DNA from: DATBLZ01 sp036555065
GTDB taxonomy: Bacteria > Pseudomonadota > Gammaproteobacteria > Steroidobacterales > Rariloculaceae
DNA: 23,948 nt
NCBI GenBank assembly: GCA_036555065.1
Contig: DATBLZ010000084.1
Coordinates: forward strand, 1 to 23,948
Direction: 5' to 3'
Of this stretch, positions 1 through 5,907 are shown in pieces. How positions within the stretch are numbered: position 1 is the first letter of the stretch; each line of letters begins with the position of its first letter. A program made the position numbers and the translations under genes. The notes beneath the pieces are model-generated. The model ran no database searches. It was not told the origin of the DNA and saw only the letters and a list, made by a program, of their open reading frames with translations.

Positions 1-286
1 GGGTGAGATCTACTTTCAGCGGCCAGACGGCCGCGTGATTCCGCGGTTTGGGTATCGACTCGACGATATGCGGGACGACTGCGCGTTAGCGGAAAATCCC
101 TCCATGGAGGGGCGCCCGACCGTCAGCACGGATGCATACGAGTCATCGGCAGTGCGCGAGTCATCGGCAGTGCGCGGGCCATCGGCAGTGCGCGAGCCAT
201 CGGCGATCTATTATCTGGGCGCGCGTCGTCGCAGCGGGTTCAGCCGAGACGCTTACAGTTTCGTCGGGTTCGGCGCGTCGCCGTAG
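1..286 (+). CDS. C-terminal fragment of an unidentified protein (possibly HNH-nuclease-like tail)
   Basis: The reading frame is open from base 2, so the gene begins outside the window; the GTG at 35 lies inside it. The visible tail begins with Gly-Glu-Ile-Tyr-Phe and then has 'PDGRVIPRFGYR', followed by an acidic 'DDMRDD' stretch, a low-complexity repeat (ESSAVR, ESSAVR, GPSAVR, EPSAI) and a basic end. The 'DGR.IPR.GYR..DM.DD' pattern followed by a variable Ser/Ala/Arg tail reminds me of the C-termini of DUF222/HNH endonuclease-type proteins in gammaproteobacteria. That is recollection and no catalytic motif is visible. The stop TAG at 284-286 lies inside the convergent hisI gene, giving a 34-bp tail-to-tail overlap. 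No function can be assigned from this fragment. Confidence 0.5.
   Translation, partial: GEIYFQRPDGRVIPRFGYRLDDMRDDCALAENPSMEGRPTVSTDAYESSAVRESSAVRGPSAVREPSAIYYLGARRRSGFSRDAYSFVGFGASP
140..205 (+). repeat. 18-bp in-frame tandem repeat, about 3.7 copies
   Basis: Units at 140-157, 158-175 and 176-193 and a partial unit at 194-205 share the core 'cATCGGCAGTGCGC'. The first two units are identical; the third and fourth carry substitutions (GGGCC and GAGCC in place of GAGTC). The period is a multiple of three and the repeat is in frame, encoding a 6-residue unit Glu-Ser-Ser-Ala-Val-Arg. It has no spacers and is not a CRISPR array. Confidence 0.9.
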
Positions 287-729
287 ACTTCCGCCGGGTC
301 GAACACCTTTTCGGTCGTCGTGAACTCGAGCTTGATCGCGCCCTTACCAGATGCCGCGCCGAGCGGCACGCGCCGATAGAAGCACGACCGGTATCCCACG
401 TGACAACTCGCGCCGCCGGCCACGTCGACGCGCAGCCAAACGCAATCCTGATCGTCGTCGATGAGGAGCTCCCGAACTTTCTGCACGAGCCCGCTCGTTG
501 CGCCCTTGTGCCAGAGCGCCTTCCGGCTGCGGCTGAAGTAATGCGCTTCCCCCGTCGCGATCGTCTTCTCGAGCGCCTCGGCGTTCATGTAGGCGTGCAT
601 GAGCAGCTCACCGCTCGCATAGTCGGTCGTCACGACAGGGATGAGCCCGCGCTCGTCGAATTTCGGCGCAAGCTCGACGCCTTCCTCGACTTGCGCGACG
701 CTCTTTCTCGAGGCGAACTTCTTCGACAT
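253..729 (-). CDS. hisI: Phosphoribosyl-AMP cyclohydrolase (HisI)
   Basis: Third step of histidine synthesis: hydrolytic opening of the purine ring of 1-(5-phosphoribosyl)-AMP, a cytosolic metal-dependent enzyme. The 158-residue product has the family's ordered signatures: 'LMHAYMNAEALEKTI' in the first third, 'ALWHKGATSG' in the middle, then 'DDDQDC' (Mg-binding acidic cluster), 'ASCHVGYRSCF' (zinc/catalytic Cys and His). It is monofunctional, with no HisE pyrophosphohydrolase domain. The ATG at 729 follows AAAGG with 4-nt spacing. A perfect TATAAT lies just upstream on the minus strand (743 to 738), so the leader would be very short. No other his gene is in the window. Identification is firm; transcription start is inference. 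Confidence 0.96.
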   Translation of the reverse strand: MSKKFASRKSVAQVEEGVELAPKFDERGLIPVVTTDYASGELLMHAYMNAEALEKTIATGEAHYFSRSRKALWHKGATSGLVQKVRELLIDDDQDCVWLRVDVAGGASCHVGYRSCFYRRVPLGAASGKGAIKLEFTTTEKVFDPAEVYGDAPNPTKL

Positions 730-748
730 ATACCTTTATTATAGGTGC
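730..748. promoter_or_regulatory. Compact divergent promoter region of hisI and cysS
   Basis: Only 19 bases separate the two start codons. The A/T-rich core at 737-743 (TATTATA) reads TATTAT toward cysS (737-742, 6 nt before its ATG) and a perfect TATAAT toward hisI (743 to 738). Both -10 elements therefore share the same bases. Convincing -35 hexamers are not seen on either side. The cysS arrangement predicts a leaderless mRNA; this is inferred from spacing only. Confidence 0.55.
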
Positions 749-2143
749 ATGGCGCTCGAGCTCTACAACACGCTGCAAAGGAGACGCGTCCCGTTCGTGC
801 CCGCGGATCCCAAGCGGGTCACGATGTACGTTTGCGGCCCGACCGTTTACAACTTCGCCCACATCGGCAACGCGCGCCCGAACGTCGTGTTCGACGTGCT
901 CGCGCGGCTGCTGCGGCGCTCGTACGGGCTCGTTTACGTGCGCAACATCACGGACGTCGATGACAAGATCAACGCGGCCGCCAAGGCCGAAGGCATCCCG
1001 ATCGGCGCGCTCACGCGCCGTTATACCGAGGCTTTCCATGCTGAGATGAAGGCGCTCGGCGTGCAGCCGCCCGACCTCGAGCCGCGCGTGACCGACCACA
1101 TCGCGCCGATCATTGCCTTCATCGAGCGCCTCATTGCGACGGGGCACGCATATCTCGCCGAAGGCCACGTGCTATTCGCGGTCGGGAGCTACTCTCAGTA
1201 CGGCGCACTGTCGCGCCGCTCGCACGAAGACATGCTCGCGGGCGCGCGTGTCGAGGTTGCGCCGTACAAGCGCGACGCGGCTGATTTCGTGCTCTGGAAA
1301 CCGTCCGCGTCCGGTGCAGTCGGCTGGGAGAGCCCCTGGGGCTATGGCCGCCCCGGTTGGCACATCGAGTGCTCGACGATGGTCGAGGCGCACTTGGGCG
1401 AGACGATCGACATACACGGCGGGGGTCTCGATCTCGTGTTCCCGCATCACGAAAATGAGCTCGCGCAGAGCACGTGCGCGCATCGCGGCACGCCGATGGC
1501 CCGGTACTGGGTTCACAACGGCCTCGTGCAGTTCGAAAGCGAGAAGATGGCGAAGTCGCTCGGCAACGTCGTTCTCGTCCGCGATCTCCTGGCCGAGCAT
1601 CCGGGCGAGGTCGTGCGCCTCGGGCTCCTATCCGCCCACTATCGCCAACCGCTCGATTGGACCGCTGATCAGGTCGGCGAAGCGAAGCGCAAGCTCGATC
1701 GGCTCTACGGCGCGCTGCGCGACGCCGGCATTCGCGGCGCCGAGCGGGGCCCGCCGCAGGCGGCGCCGCCCGCGTCGGTCGTCGCCGCGCTCGAGGACGA
1801 TCTCAACACGCCGCAAGCGATTGCCGAGCTCTTCGAGCTCGCGCGCGGCGCGAATCGCAGCAGCGACGCCGCCGAGCGGCGCGCGCGAGCCGAATCGTTG
1901 CGCGCTGCGGCTTGGTTGTTGGGCTTACTCGAGCAGGATCCCGTCGCTTGGTTCGAGGCGCCGTCTCCGGCGAGCGCGGATGCCGCTCTTACCGACGCGG
2001 AAATCGCGCGCTTGCTCGGCGAGCGGGAACGCTTGCGCCGCGAGCGGAAATTCAGGGAGGCCGATGCGATTCGCGACGAACTCGCCGCGCGCGGGATCCT
2101 CATCGAGGACGTTGCCGGAGGATCGCGATGGCGGCGCGCCTGA
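749..2143 (+). CDS. cysS: Cysteinyl-tRNA synthetase (CysS)
   Basis: Class I aminoacyl-tRNA synthetase charging tRNA-Cys. The product is 464 residues, close to the usual size. The HIGH-type motif is 'HIGN' at residues 38-41, preceded by the zinc-ligand Cys29 in 'YVCGPTVYN'. The other zinc-site signatures 'HIECSTM' and 'FPHHENELAQS' are present. The KMSKS loop is 'KMAKS' at 266-270, and the C-terminal anticodon-binding part ends with the typical 'RKFREADAIRDELAARGI'. I chose the ATG at 749 because family homology begins there ('MALELYNTL'); the frame is open further upstream across hisI, but that extension looks non-coding. The end overlaps yidD by 16 nt. A TATTAT box sits 6 nt before the ATG. 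Confidence 0.97.
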   Translation: MALELYNTLQRRRVPFVPADPKRVTMYVCGPTVYNFAHIGNARPNVVFDVLARLLRRSYGLVYVRNITDVDDKINAAAKAEGIPIGALTRRYTEAFHAEMKALGVQPPDLEPRVTDHIAPIIAFIERLIATGHAYLAEGHVLFAVGSYSQYGALSRRSHEDMLAGARVEVAPYKRDAADFVLWKPSASGAVGWESPWGYGRPGWHIECSTMVEAHLGETIDIHGGGLDLVFPHHENELAQSTCAHRGTPMARYWVHNGLVQFESEKMAKSLGNVVLVRDLLAEHPGEVVRLGLLSAHYRQPLDWTADQVGEAKRKLDRLYGALRDAGIRGAERGPPQAAPPASVVAALEDDLNTPQAIAELFELARGANRSSDAAERRARAESLRAAAWLLGLLEQDPVAWFEAPSPASADAALTDAEIARLLGERERLRRERKFREADAIRDELAARGILIEDVAGGSRWRRA

Positions 2144-2379
2144 CGTCTGCGCTCTCGCGCGCGACCGAGCGGCTCATGCTCGGGCTGATCCGCGCCTATC
2201 AACTCACGCTATCGCCGTGGCTCGGCCGCGATTGCCGATATATCCCGACCTGCTCCGTCTACGCTGCCGAGGCGATCCGGCGGTTCGGGCCGTGGCGCGG
2301 GGCGTGGCTCGCGCTCAAGCGCCTGGGGCGCTGTCATCCCTGGGGCGCGGCGGGTTATGATCCCGTACCAGACTCCTAG
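2128..2379 (+). CDS. yidD: Membrane protein insertion efficiency factor YidD
   Basis: A small 83-residue inner-membrane-associated protein that aids YidC-dependent insertion of membrane proteins. The signature is complete: 'LIRAYQLTLSPWLG' amphipathic helix, 'CRYIPTCSVYAAEAI' with the conserved Cys pair, then 'RCHPWGAAGYDPVP'. The ATG at 2128 has a GGAGG Shine-Dalgarno at 2117-2121 (6-nt spacing) and overlaps the cysS 3' end, which implies translational coupling. In many bacteria yidD lies in the rpmH-rnpA-yidD-yidC cluster near the origin. Here it follows cysS, and none of those partners is in the window. Confidence 0.95.
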   Translation: MAARLTSALSRATERLMLGLIRAYQLTLSPWLGRDCRYIPTCSVYAAEAIRRFGPWRGAWLALKRLGRCHPWGAAGYDPVPDS

Positions 2380-2406
2380 ATATTCGGCGGAAACCGCGGC
2401 GCAACA

Positions 2407-2673
2407 TTGGGTTTCGACAAAGCACTCCTCGATATCATTTGCTGTCCCGTCACGCACGTGCCGCTCGAGCTCATGACGGACGGCGATTTGCAGCGCCTCA
2501 ACTCGTTCATCGCCGCGAAGCGGATCAAAAGCTGCGCCGATGAGCTCGTCACGGAGACTTTGCAGGAAGCGCTCGTGACGCGCGACGGCCGCATGGCCTA
2601 TCCCGTCCGCGACGGCATACCGGTTCTGCTCGAGGAACAAGGGATCCTGCTCGCTCAGCTCAATGCAGCCTGA
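2407..2673 (+). CDS. Trm112 family protein (YcaR/UPF0434-like), TTG start
   Basis: 88 residues with the N-terminal 'LLDIICCPVTHVPLEL' and the C-terminal 'YPVRDGIPVLLEEQGI' typical of Trm112/YcaR-like proteins. Classical members hold zinc with two CxxC pairs; here the first pair is degenerate (Cys-Pro-Val-Thr) and the second is absent, and the middle has an insertion of roughly 25 residues. Between the yidD stop (2377-2379, same frame) and the conserved core the only usable start codon is TTG at 2407, so an unusual start is forced by the sequence. No strong Shine-Dalgarno is seen. Trm112-like genes often neighbour lpxK/kdsB; here the gene sits between yidD and holA. The biochemical role in bacteria is uncertain. 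Confidence 0.85.
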   Translation: MGFDKALLDIICCPVTHVPLELMTDGDLQRLNSFIAAKRIKSCADELVTETLQEALVTRDGRMAYPVRDGIPVLLEEQGILLAQLNAA

Positions 2674-2682
2674 GATTCGCGC

Positions 2683-3708
2683 TTGAAGATTCCGCTGCGC
2701 CAGTTGTCGCGCCAACTCGAGCGTGCCCTGGCCCCGGCCTACTTGGTGGCCGGCGCCGAGCCGTTTCTCGTCGATCAAGCGCTCGAGCAGATTCGCGCGA
2801 CCGCGCGCGCGGCGGGCTTCGCCGACCGTGAGCTCCACGTCGTCGATCGCTCGTTCCGCTGGGCCGAGCTCCAAGCAAGCGCCGGGAATCTCTCGTTGTT
2901 TGCGGCGCGACGCATTCTCGAGCTCCGCATGGCATCGCCGCGGCCCGGCGAGGCCGGCGGCGCTGCGCTCGGCGAGCTCGCCGCGAGCGGCGACCCCGAG
3001 CGTCTGTTGCTCGTGGCCGTGAACGCGAAGCTCGATGCGCCCGCAGCGCGCTCGGCGTGGGTCAAGGCATTCGAGGAGCACGGCGTCCTCGTCGAGGTCT
3101 GGCCCGTCGATCGCGGCGAGCTTCCGGATTGGATCGCGGCGCGGGCGCGGCACCTGGGCGTCGAGCTCACGGCGGACGCCGCCGAGCTGCTCGCGGATCG
3201 CGTCGAGGGCAACTTGCTCGCTGCGGATCAGGAGATCAGAAAGCTCGCGTTGACGCTGCCGGGACGCGCGGTCGGCGCAGCCGAGATTCTCGCTGCAGTC
3301 TCGAGCAGCGCGCGCTTCGACGTATTCCGATTGTCGGATGCGGTGATCGCCGGCGATCCGGCGCGCGCGCTGCGCGTGCTCGCGGGGCTCCGTGCCGAGG
3401 GTGTGGAGCCGACACTCGTCGCGTGGGCGCTGAACCGCGAGATCACTTTGCTTGCGCGCGTGAGCTACGCCCAAGCGCACGGCGAGAACGTCGACAACGC
3501 GCTCGCGCGGCTCGGCGTTTGGCGCCAACGGCAGGCGGCCGTAAAGCAAGCAGTCCGCCGCTACGGCGCGCCGCGCATGACGCAGCTCATGCGCCAAGCC
3601 GCCGAGGTCGACAACGTCATCAAAGGCGCCGCCTTAGGAAGGCCTTGGGAGGCGCTGACGGGGCTCGTGCTCGCGCTCTTCCCGCGCGCCGCGCCTGCGG
3701 CGCGTTGA
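2683..3708 (+). CDS. holA: DNA polymerase III delta subunit (HolA)
   Basis: Delta subunit of the clamp loader, which opens the beta sliding clamp during replication. 341 residues, matching the usual size of about 340. The N-terminus 'LSRQLERALAPAYLVAGAEPFLVDQALEQIR' has the AAA+-like fold signature of HolA, and the C-terminus carries the helical collar ('RMTQLMRQAAEVDNVIKGA...PWEALTGLVL'). The start is TTG at 2683: the frame is closed just upstream by the Trm112 stop at 2671-2673, no ATG or GTG intervenes, and 'MKIPLRQLSRQL' aligns with normal HolA N-termini. It is followed 4 nt later by nadD. The commonly upstream lptE and leuS are absent here. Confidence 0.93.
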   Translation: MKIPLRQLSRQLERALAPAYLVAGAEPFLVDQALEQIRATARAAGFADRELHVVDRSFRWAELQASAGNLSLFAARRILELRMASPRPGEAGGAALGELAASGDPERLLLVAVNAKLDAPAARSAWVKAFEEHGVLVEVWPVDRGELPDWIAARARHLGVELTADAAELLADRVEGNLLAADQEIRKLALTLPGRAVGAAEILAAVSSSARFDVFRLSDAVIAGDPARALRVLAGLRAEGVEPTLVAWALNREITLLARVSYAQAHGENVDNALARLGVWRQRQAAVKQAVRRYGAPRMTQLMRQAAEVDNVIKGAALGRPWEALTGLVLALFPRAAPAAR

Positions 3709-3712
3709 GCGC

Positions 3713-4375
3713 ATGCGTTGCATCGGCATTTTCGGCGGCACCTTCGATCCGGTTCACTACGGGCATCTGCGCACGGCGTTCGAGCTCCGCGAGAAGCTCG
3801 CGCTCGATGAGGTCCGCTTCGTGCCGTGCGGGGAGCCGCCGCATCGCAAAGGGCACGTGACGCCGAGCGCCGTACGCATGCGAATGCTCGAGGCCGCGCT
3901 CGCCGCAGAGCCCGGATTCGTGATCGACGAGCGCGAGCTCGAGCGACCCGGGCCTTCGTACACCGTCGATACGCTGGCGAGCCTGCGCGCGGAGTTCCCC
4001 GAGACGGCGCTTTGCTTGCTGCTCGGCATGGATGCATTTCTCGATCTACCGACGTGGCACGATTGGCGCAAGCTCCTCGCGTTCGCGCACCTCGTCGTTG
4101 CGCACCGGCCCGGCTGGCAGGCGCCGCAGAAAGGCATGCTCGGCGACTTGATTCGCGCGCACCGGACGACTACCGTGCGCGGGCTCCGCGAGCGCGTCGC
4201 CGGCAGTATTCATATCGAGCCCGTAACTCAGCTCGAAGTGTCGTCGACCGAGCTCAGGCGATCCATTCGCGCGGGCATCGAGCCGCGCTATCTGCTACCC
4301 GACAGCGTCTGGAGGATCATTGTTGCAACCCATTGCTATGCCGCGCCGCACGAAGAAACGACTGAAGTCAGCTAA
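3713..4375 (+). CDS. nadD: Nicotinate-nucleotide adenylyltransferase (NadD)
   Basis: Transfers AMP from ATP to nicotinate mononucleotide to make deamido-NAD, an essential step of NAD synthesis. 220 residues. The nucleotidyltransferase signature 'GGTFDPVHYGH' is at residues 8-18 and the second, 'SSTELRRSIRAG', is near residue 182. 'LLLGMDAFLDLPTWHDWRKLL' is characteristic of the family. The ATG is 4 nt after the holA stop, and the 3' end overlaps rsfS. The holA-nadD-rsfS-rlmH order is conserved in gammaproteobacteria. Confidence 0.96.
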   Translation: MRCIGIFGGTFDPVHYGHLRTAFELREKLALDEVRFVPCGEPPHRKGHVTPSAVRMRMLEAALAAEPGFVIDERELERPGPSYTVDTLASLRAEFPETALCLLLGMDAFLDLPTWHDWRKLLAFAHLVVAHRPGWQAPQKGMLGDLIRAHRTTTVRGLRERVAGSIHIEPVTQLEVSSTELRRSIRAGIEPRYLLPDSVWRIIVATHCYAAPHEETTEVS

Positions 4376-4754
4376 AGAGATCGCCGCGTTCGCGCTGGCC
4401 GTTCTCGAGGACCTCAAAGCGGAGAATGTATTGCGTCTCGACGTCCGGCATCTGACGTCGCTGCTCGATCTCATGATCATCGCGAGTGGCAGGTCCGATC
4501 GGCACGTGCGCGCGCTCGCCGAGGCGCTCATCGAGCGCGCCGCAGAAGCCGGAATTCCGTTGCTCGGTGTGGAAGGCAAGCAAAGCGGCGAATGGGTGCT
4601 CGTCGATCTCGCTGACGTCGTCGTCCACGTCATGTTGCCGCGCACGCGCGCGTTCTACGAGCTCGAGAAGCTTTGGGACATCGCGCCCGCTACGGACGGG
4701 CAGGGCCAACTTGTGGGAGCGACATCAGTCGCGACGGTCAAGAATCGCGGCTAA
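4323..4754 (+). CDS. rsfS: Ribosomal silencing factor RsfS
   Basis: Binds ribosomal protein L14 (uL14) and blocks joining of the ribosomal subunits when nutrients are scarce. The core is clear: 'VLEDLKAENVLRLDVRHLTSLLDLMIIASG', 'RHVRALAEALIE', 'GVEGKQSGEWVLVDLADVVVHVM', 'FYELEKLW'. The start is ambiguous. A GGAGG at 4311-4315 is 7 nt before TTG 4323 and 4 nt before TTG 4320, while the first ATG is at 4338. I prefer TTG 4323 for its spacing, giving 143 residues. Normal family members end soon after 'LEKLW'; here about 25 extra residues follow, and the last 13 or so plus the TAA stop are encoded by a REP-like palindrome (4713-4766). The gene overlaps nadD by about 50 nt. Confidence 0.93.
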   Translation: MQPIAMPRRTKKRLKSAKEIAAFALAVLEDLKAENVLRLDVRHLTSLLDLMIIASGRSDRHVRALAEALIERAAEAGIPLLGVEGKQSGEWVLVDLADVVVHVMLPRTRAFYELEKLWDIAPATDGQGQLVGATSVATVKNRG

Positions 4755-4766
4755 AGCCGCTCCCAC
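4713..4766. repeat. REP-like palindrome pair overlapping the end of rsfS
   Basis: The outer arms GTGGGAGCG (4713-4721) and CGCTCCCAC (4758-4766) are perfect reverse complements. Inside, GCGGCT and AGCCGC (4747-4752, 4755-4760) form a second small hairpin, and 'TCGCGA' lies at 4729-4734. The right half has sister copies at 21167-21190 and 22632-22655, so this is a dispersed family. It carries the rsfS stop codon (4752-4754) and ends 9 nt before rlmH. This GTGGGAGCG-type palindrome is typical of REP elements mobilised in trans by RAYT-type transposases; none is seen in this window. Confidence 0.85.
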
Positions 4767-4775
4767 TGGCCCGGC

Positions 4776-5246
4776 ATGCGCATTACGATCGTCGCCGCGT
4801 CGAGCCGCCAGCCCGCTTGGGTCGTTGCGGGCTTCGAGGAGTATGCCGGGCGGCTCCGCAGCCGCTGCACGCTCGCGGTCGCCGAGATTCCCCTGGGCCG
4901 GCGTAAGAAGACGGAGTCGGCCACCCGCGCCGTCGCGGCCGAGGGCGAGCGCATGCTCGCGGCGCTACCCAAGGGCGCCCATGTCGTTGCGCTGACCGAA
5001 GCAGGCACGCAGTGGTCCACGGTGGAGCTCGCGGCACGGCTGCGCGCTTGGATGACCGCCGGCGCGCCGCTCGTGTTTCTGATCGGCGGGCCGGACGGCT
5101 TGGCGGCGGCGTGCGTGGAGCGGGCGGCCGAACGCTGGGCGCTGTCACGACTCACGCTGCCGCATGGGTTCGCGCGGATTGCCGTTGCCGAAGCGCTCTA
5201 CCGCGCGTGGATGGTGCTCGAGGGGCATCCTTACCACCGCGGCTGA
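4776..5246 (+). CDS. rlmH: 23S rRNA pseudouridine-1915 N3-methyltransferase (RlmH)
   Basis: SAM-dependent SPOUT methyltransferase acting on helix 69 of 23S rRNA in assembled 70S ribosomes. 156 residues, the usual size. The N-terminus 'MRITIVAAS' and 'EEYAGRL' are typical. The SAM-binding trefoil-knot signatures are 'VVALTEAGTQWSTVELAARL', 'FLIGGPDGL' and 'LTLPHGFARIAVAEALYRAW', and the C-terminus 'GHPYHRG' matches the conserved family ending. It follows rsfS as in most proteobacteria, separated only by the right edge of a REP-like element. Confidence 0.97.
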   Translation: MRITIVAASSRQPAWVVAGFEEYAGRLRSRCTLAVAEIPLGRRKKTESATRAVAAEGERMLAALPKGAHVVALTEAGTQWSTVELAARLRAWMTAGAPLVFLIGGPDGLAAACVERAAERWALSRLTLPHGFARIAVAEALYRAWMVLEGHPYHRG

Positions 5247-5282
5247 GCGCCCCCGGGGCTATGCTCCGCCTACGGTAGTCCG

Positions 5283-5288
5283 TATAGT
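5283..5288 (+). promoter_or_regulatory. Candidate -10 element for maf (TATAGT)
   Basis: TATAGT lies 7 nt before the maf ATG in the 49-bp rlmH-maf gap, which is longer than other gaps in this block. It could start an internal promoter giving a near-leaderless maf-rng-yhdP transcript. No good -35 is visible, so support is modest. Confidence 0.35.
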
Positions 5289-5295
5289 CTCTTGA

Positions 5296-5907
5296 ATGAC
5301 AAGGGATTTCATCTATCTCGCCTCGGCTTCACCCAGGCGCGAGGAATTGCTGCGTCAGATCGGCGTCGCGTTCGCGACGCGCCCGGCGGCGATCGCCGAA
5401 GAACGGCTGCCCCGCGAGCCCCCGGCCGACTACGTGCAGCGCACGGCCAGAGCCAAAGCCGCAGCCGTCTGGGCGTCCGCGGCCGTGCAAGCGCGCCCAA
5501 GGCCCGTGCTCGCGGCCGATACGGCCGTAGTGCTCGACGACGTCGTGTTCGGCAAGCCCGTCGATGCACAGGAGGCGCTCGAGATGCTCGCGGCGCTGTC
5601 GGGCCGCAGTCACGTCGTGCTGACGGCCGTGGCCGTCCACGCGGAGGGTGCGGCCGAGGAGCGGCTGTCGAGGAGCGAAGTGAGATTCCGGGCAACGACG
5701 CACGCGGAGCGCGTCGCCTACTGTGCGACGGGCGAGCCGCTCGACAAGGCCGGCGCCTATGCGATCCAGGGGCGCGGTGCGCTCTTTGTCGAACGTCTCG
5801 AGGGCAGCTACACCGGAGTAGTCGGCCTACCGCTGCTCGAGACTGCAGCACTGCTTGGCCGGTACGGTCTTCCGTCCTGGCTCACGACGAACCGAACGCC
5901 GCAATGA
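5296..5907 (+). CDS. maf: Maf-type nucleoside triphosphate pyrophosphatase (YhdE-like)
   Basis: House-cleaning NTP pyrophosphatase; the YhdE branch prefers dTTP/UTP and related modified nucleotides, and overexpression is linked to septum inhibition. 203 residues. Signatures in order: 'LASASPRREELL' near the N-terminus (phosphate-binding loop), 'VQRTARAKA', 'AADTAVVLDD' (catalytic Asp), 'FGKPVDAQEALEMLAALSGR', 'DKAGAYAIQGRGA' and 'GSYTGVVGLPL'. The stop overlaps the rng start (ATGA), indicating coupling. The maf-rng-yhdP order is conserved from Escherichia to Pseudomonas. Confidence 0.95.
   Translation: MTRDFIYLASASPRREELLRQIGVAFATRPAAIAEERLPREPPADYVQRTARAKAAAVWASAAVQARPRPVLAADTAVVLDDVVFGKPVDAQEALEMLAALSGRSHVVLTAVAVHAEGAAEERLSRSEVRFRATTHAERVAYCATGEPLDKAGAYAIQGRGALFVERLEGSYTGVVGLPLLETAALLGRYGLPSWLTTNRTPQ

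Noticed and set aside
140..205. Possible CRISPR array
   Set aside because: Repeats are contiguous 18-bp units with no spacers, in frame with a coding tail.
641..748. N-terminal extension of cysS to the upstream start at 641
   Set aside because: The added 36 residues are antisense to hisI and dissimilar to CysRS, whose homology starts at 749.
2209..3597. 462-codon minus-strand frame opposite yidD, Trm112 and holA
   Set aside because: Covers three genes with firm identification on the plus strand and shows no domain.
5247..5295. Intrinsic terminator between rlmH and maf (CCCCGGGG palindrome)
   Set aside because: The palindrome has no loop or T-run, and the gene order suggests continued transcription.
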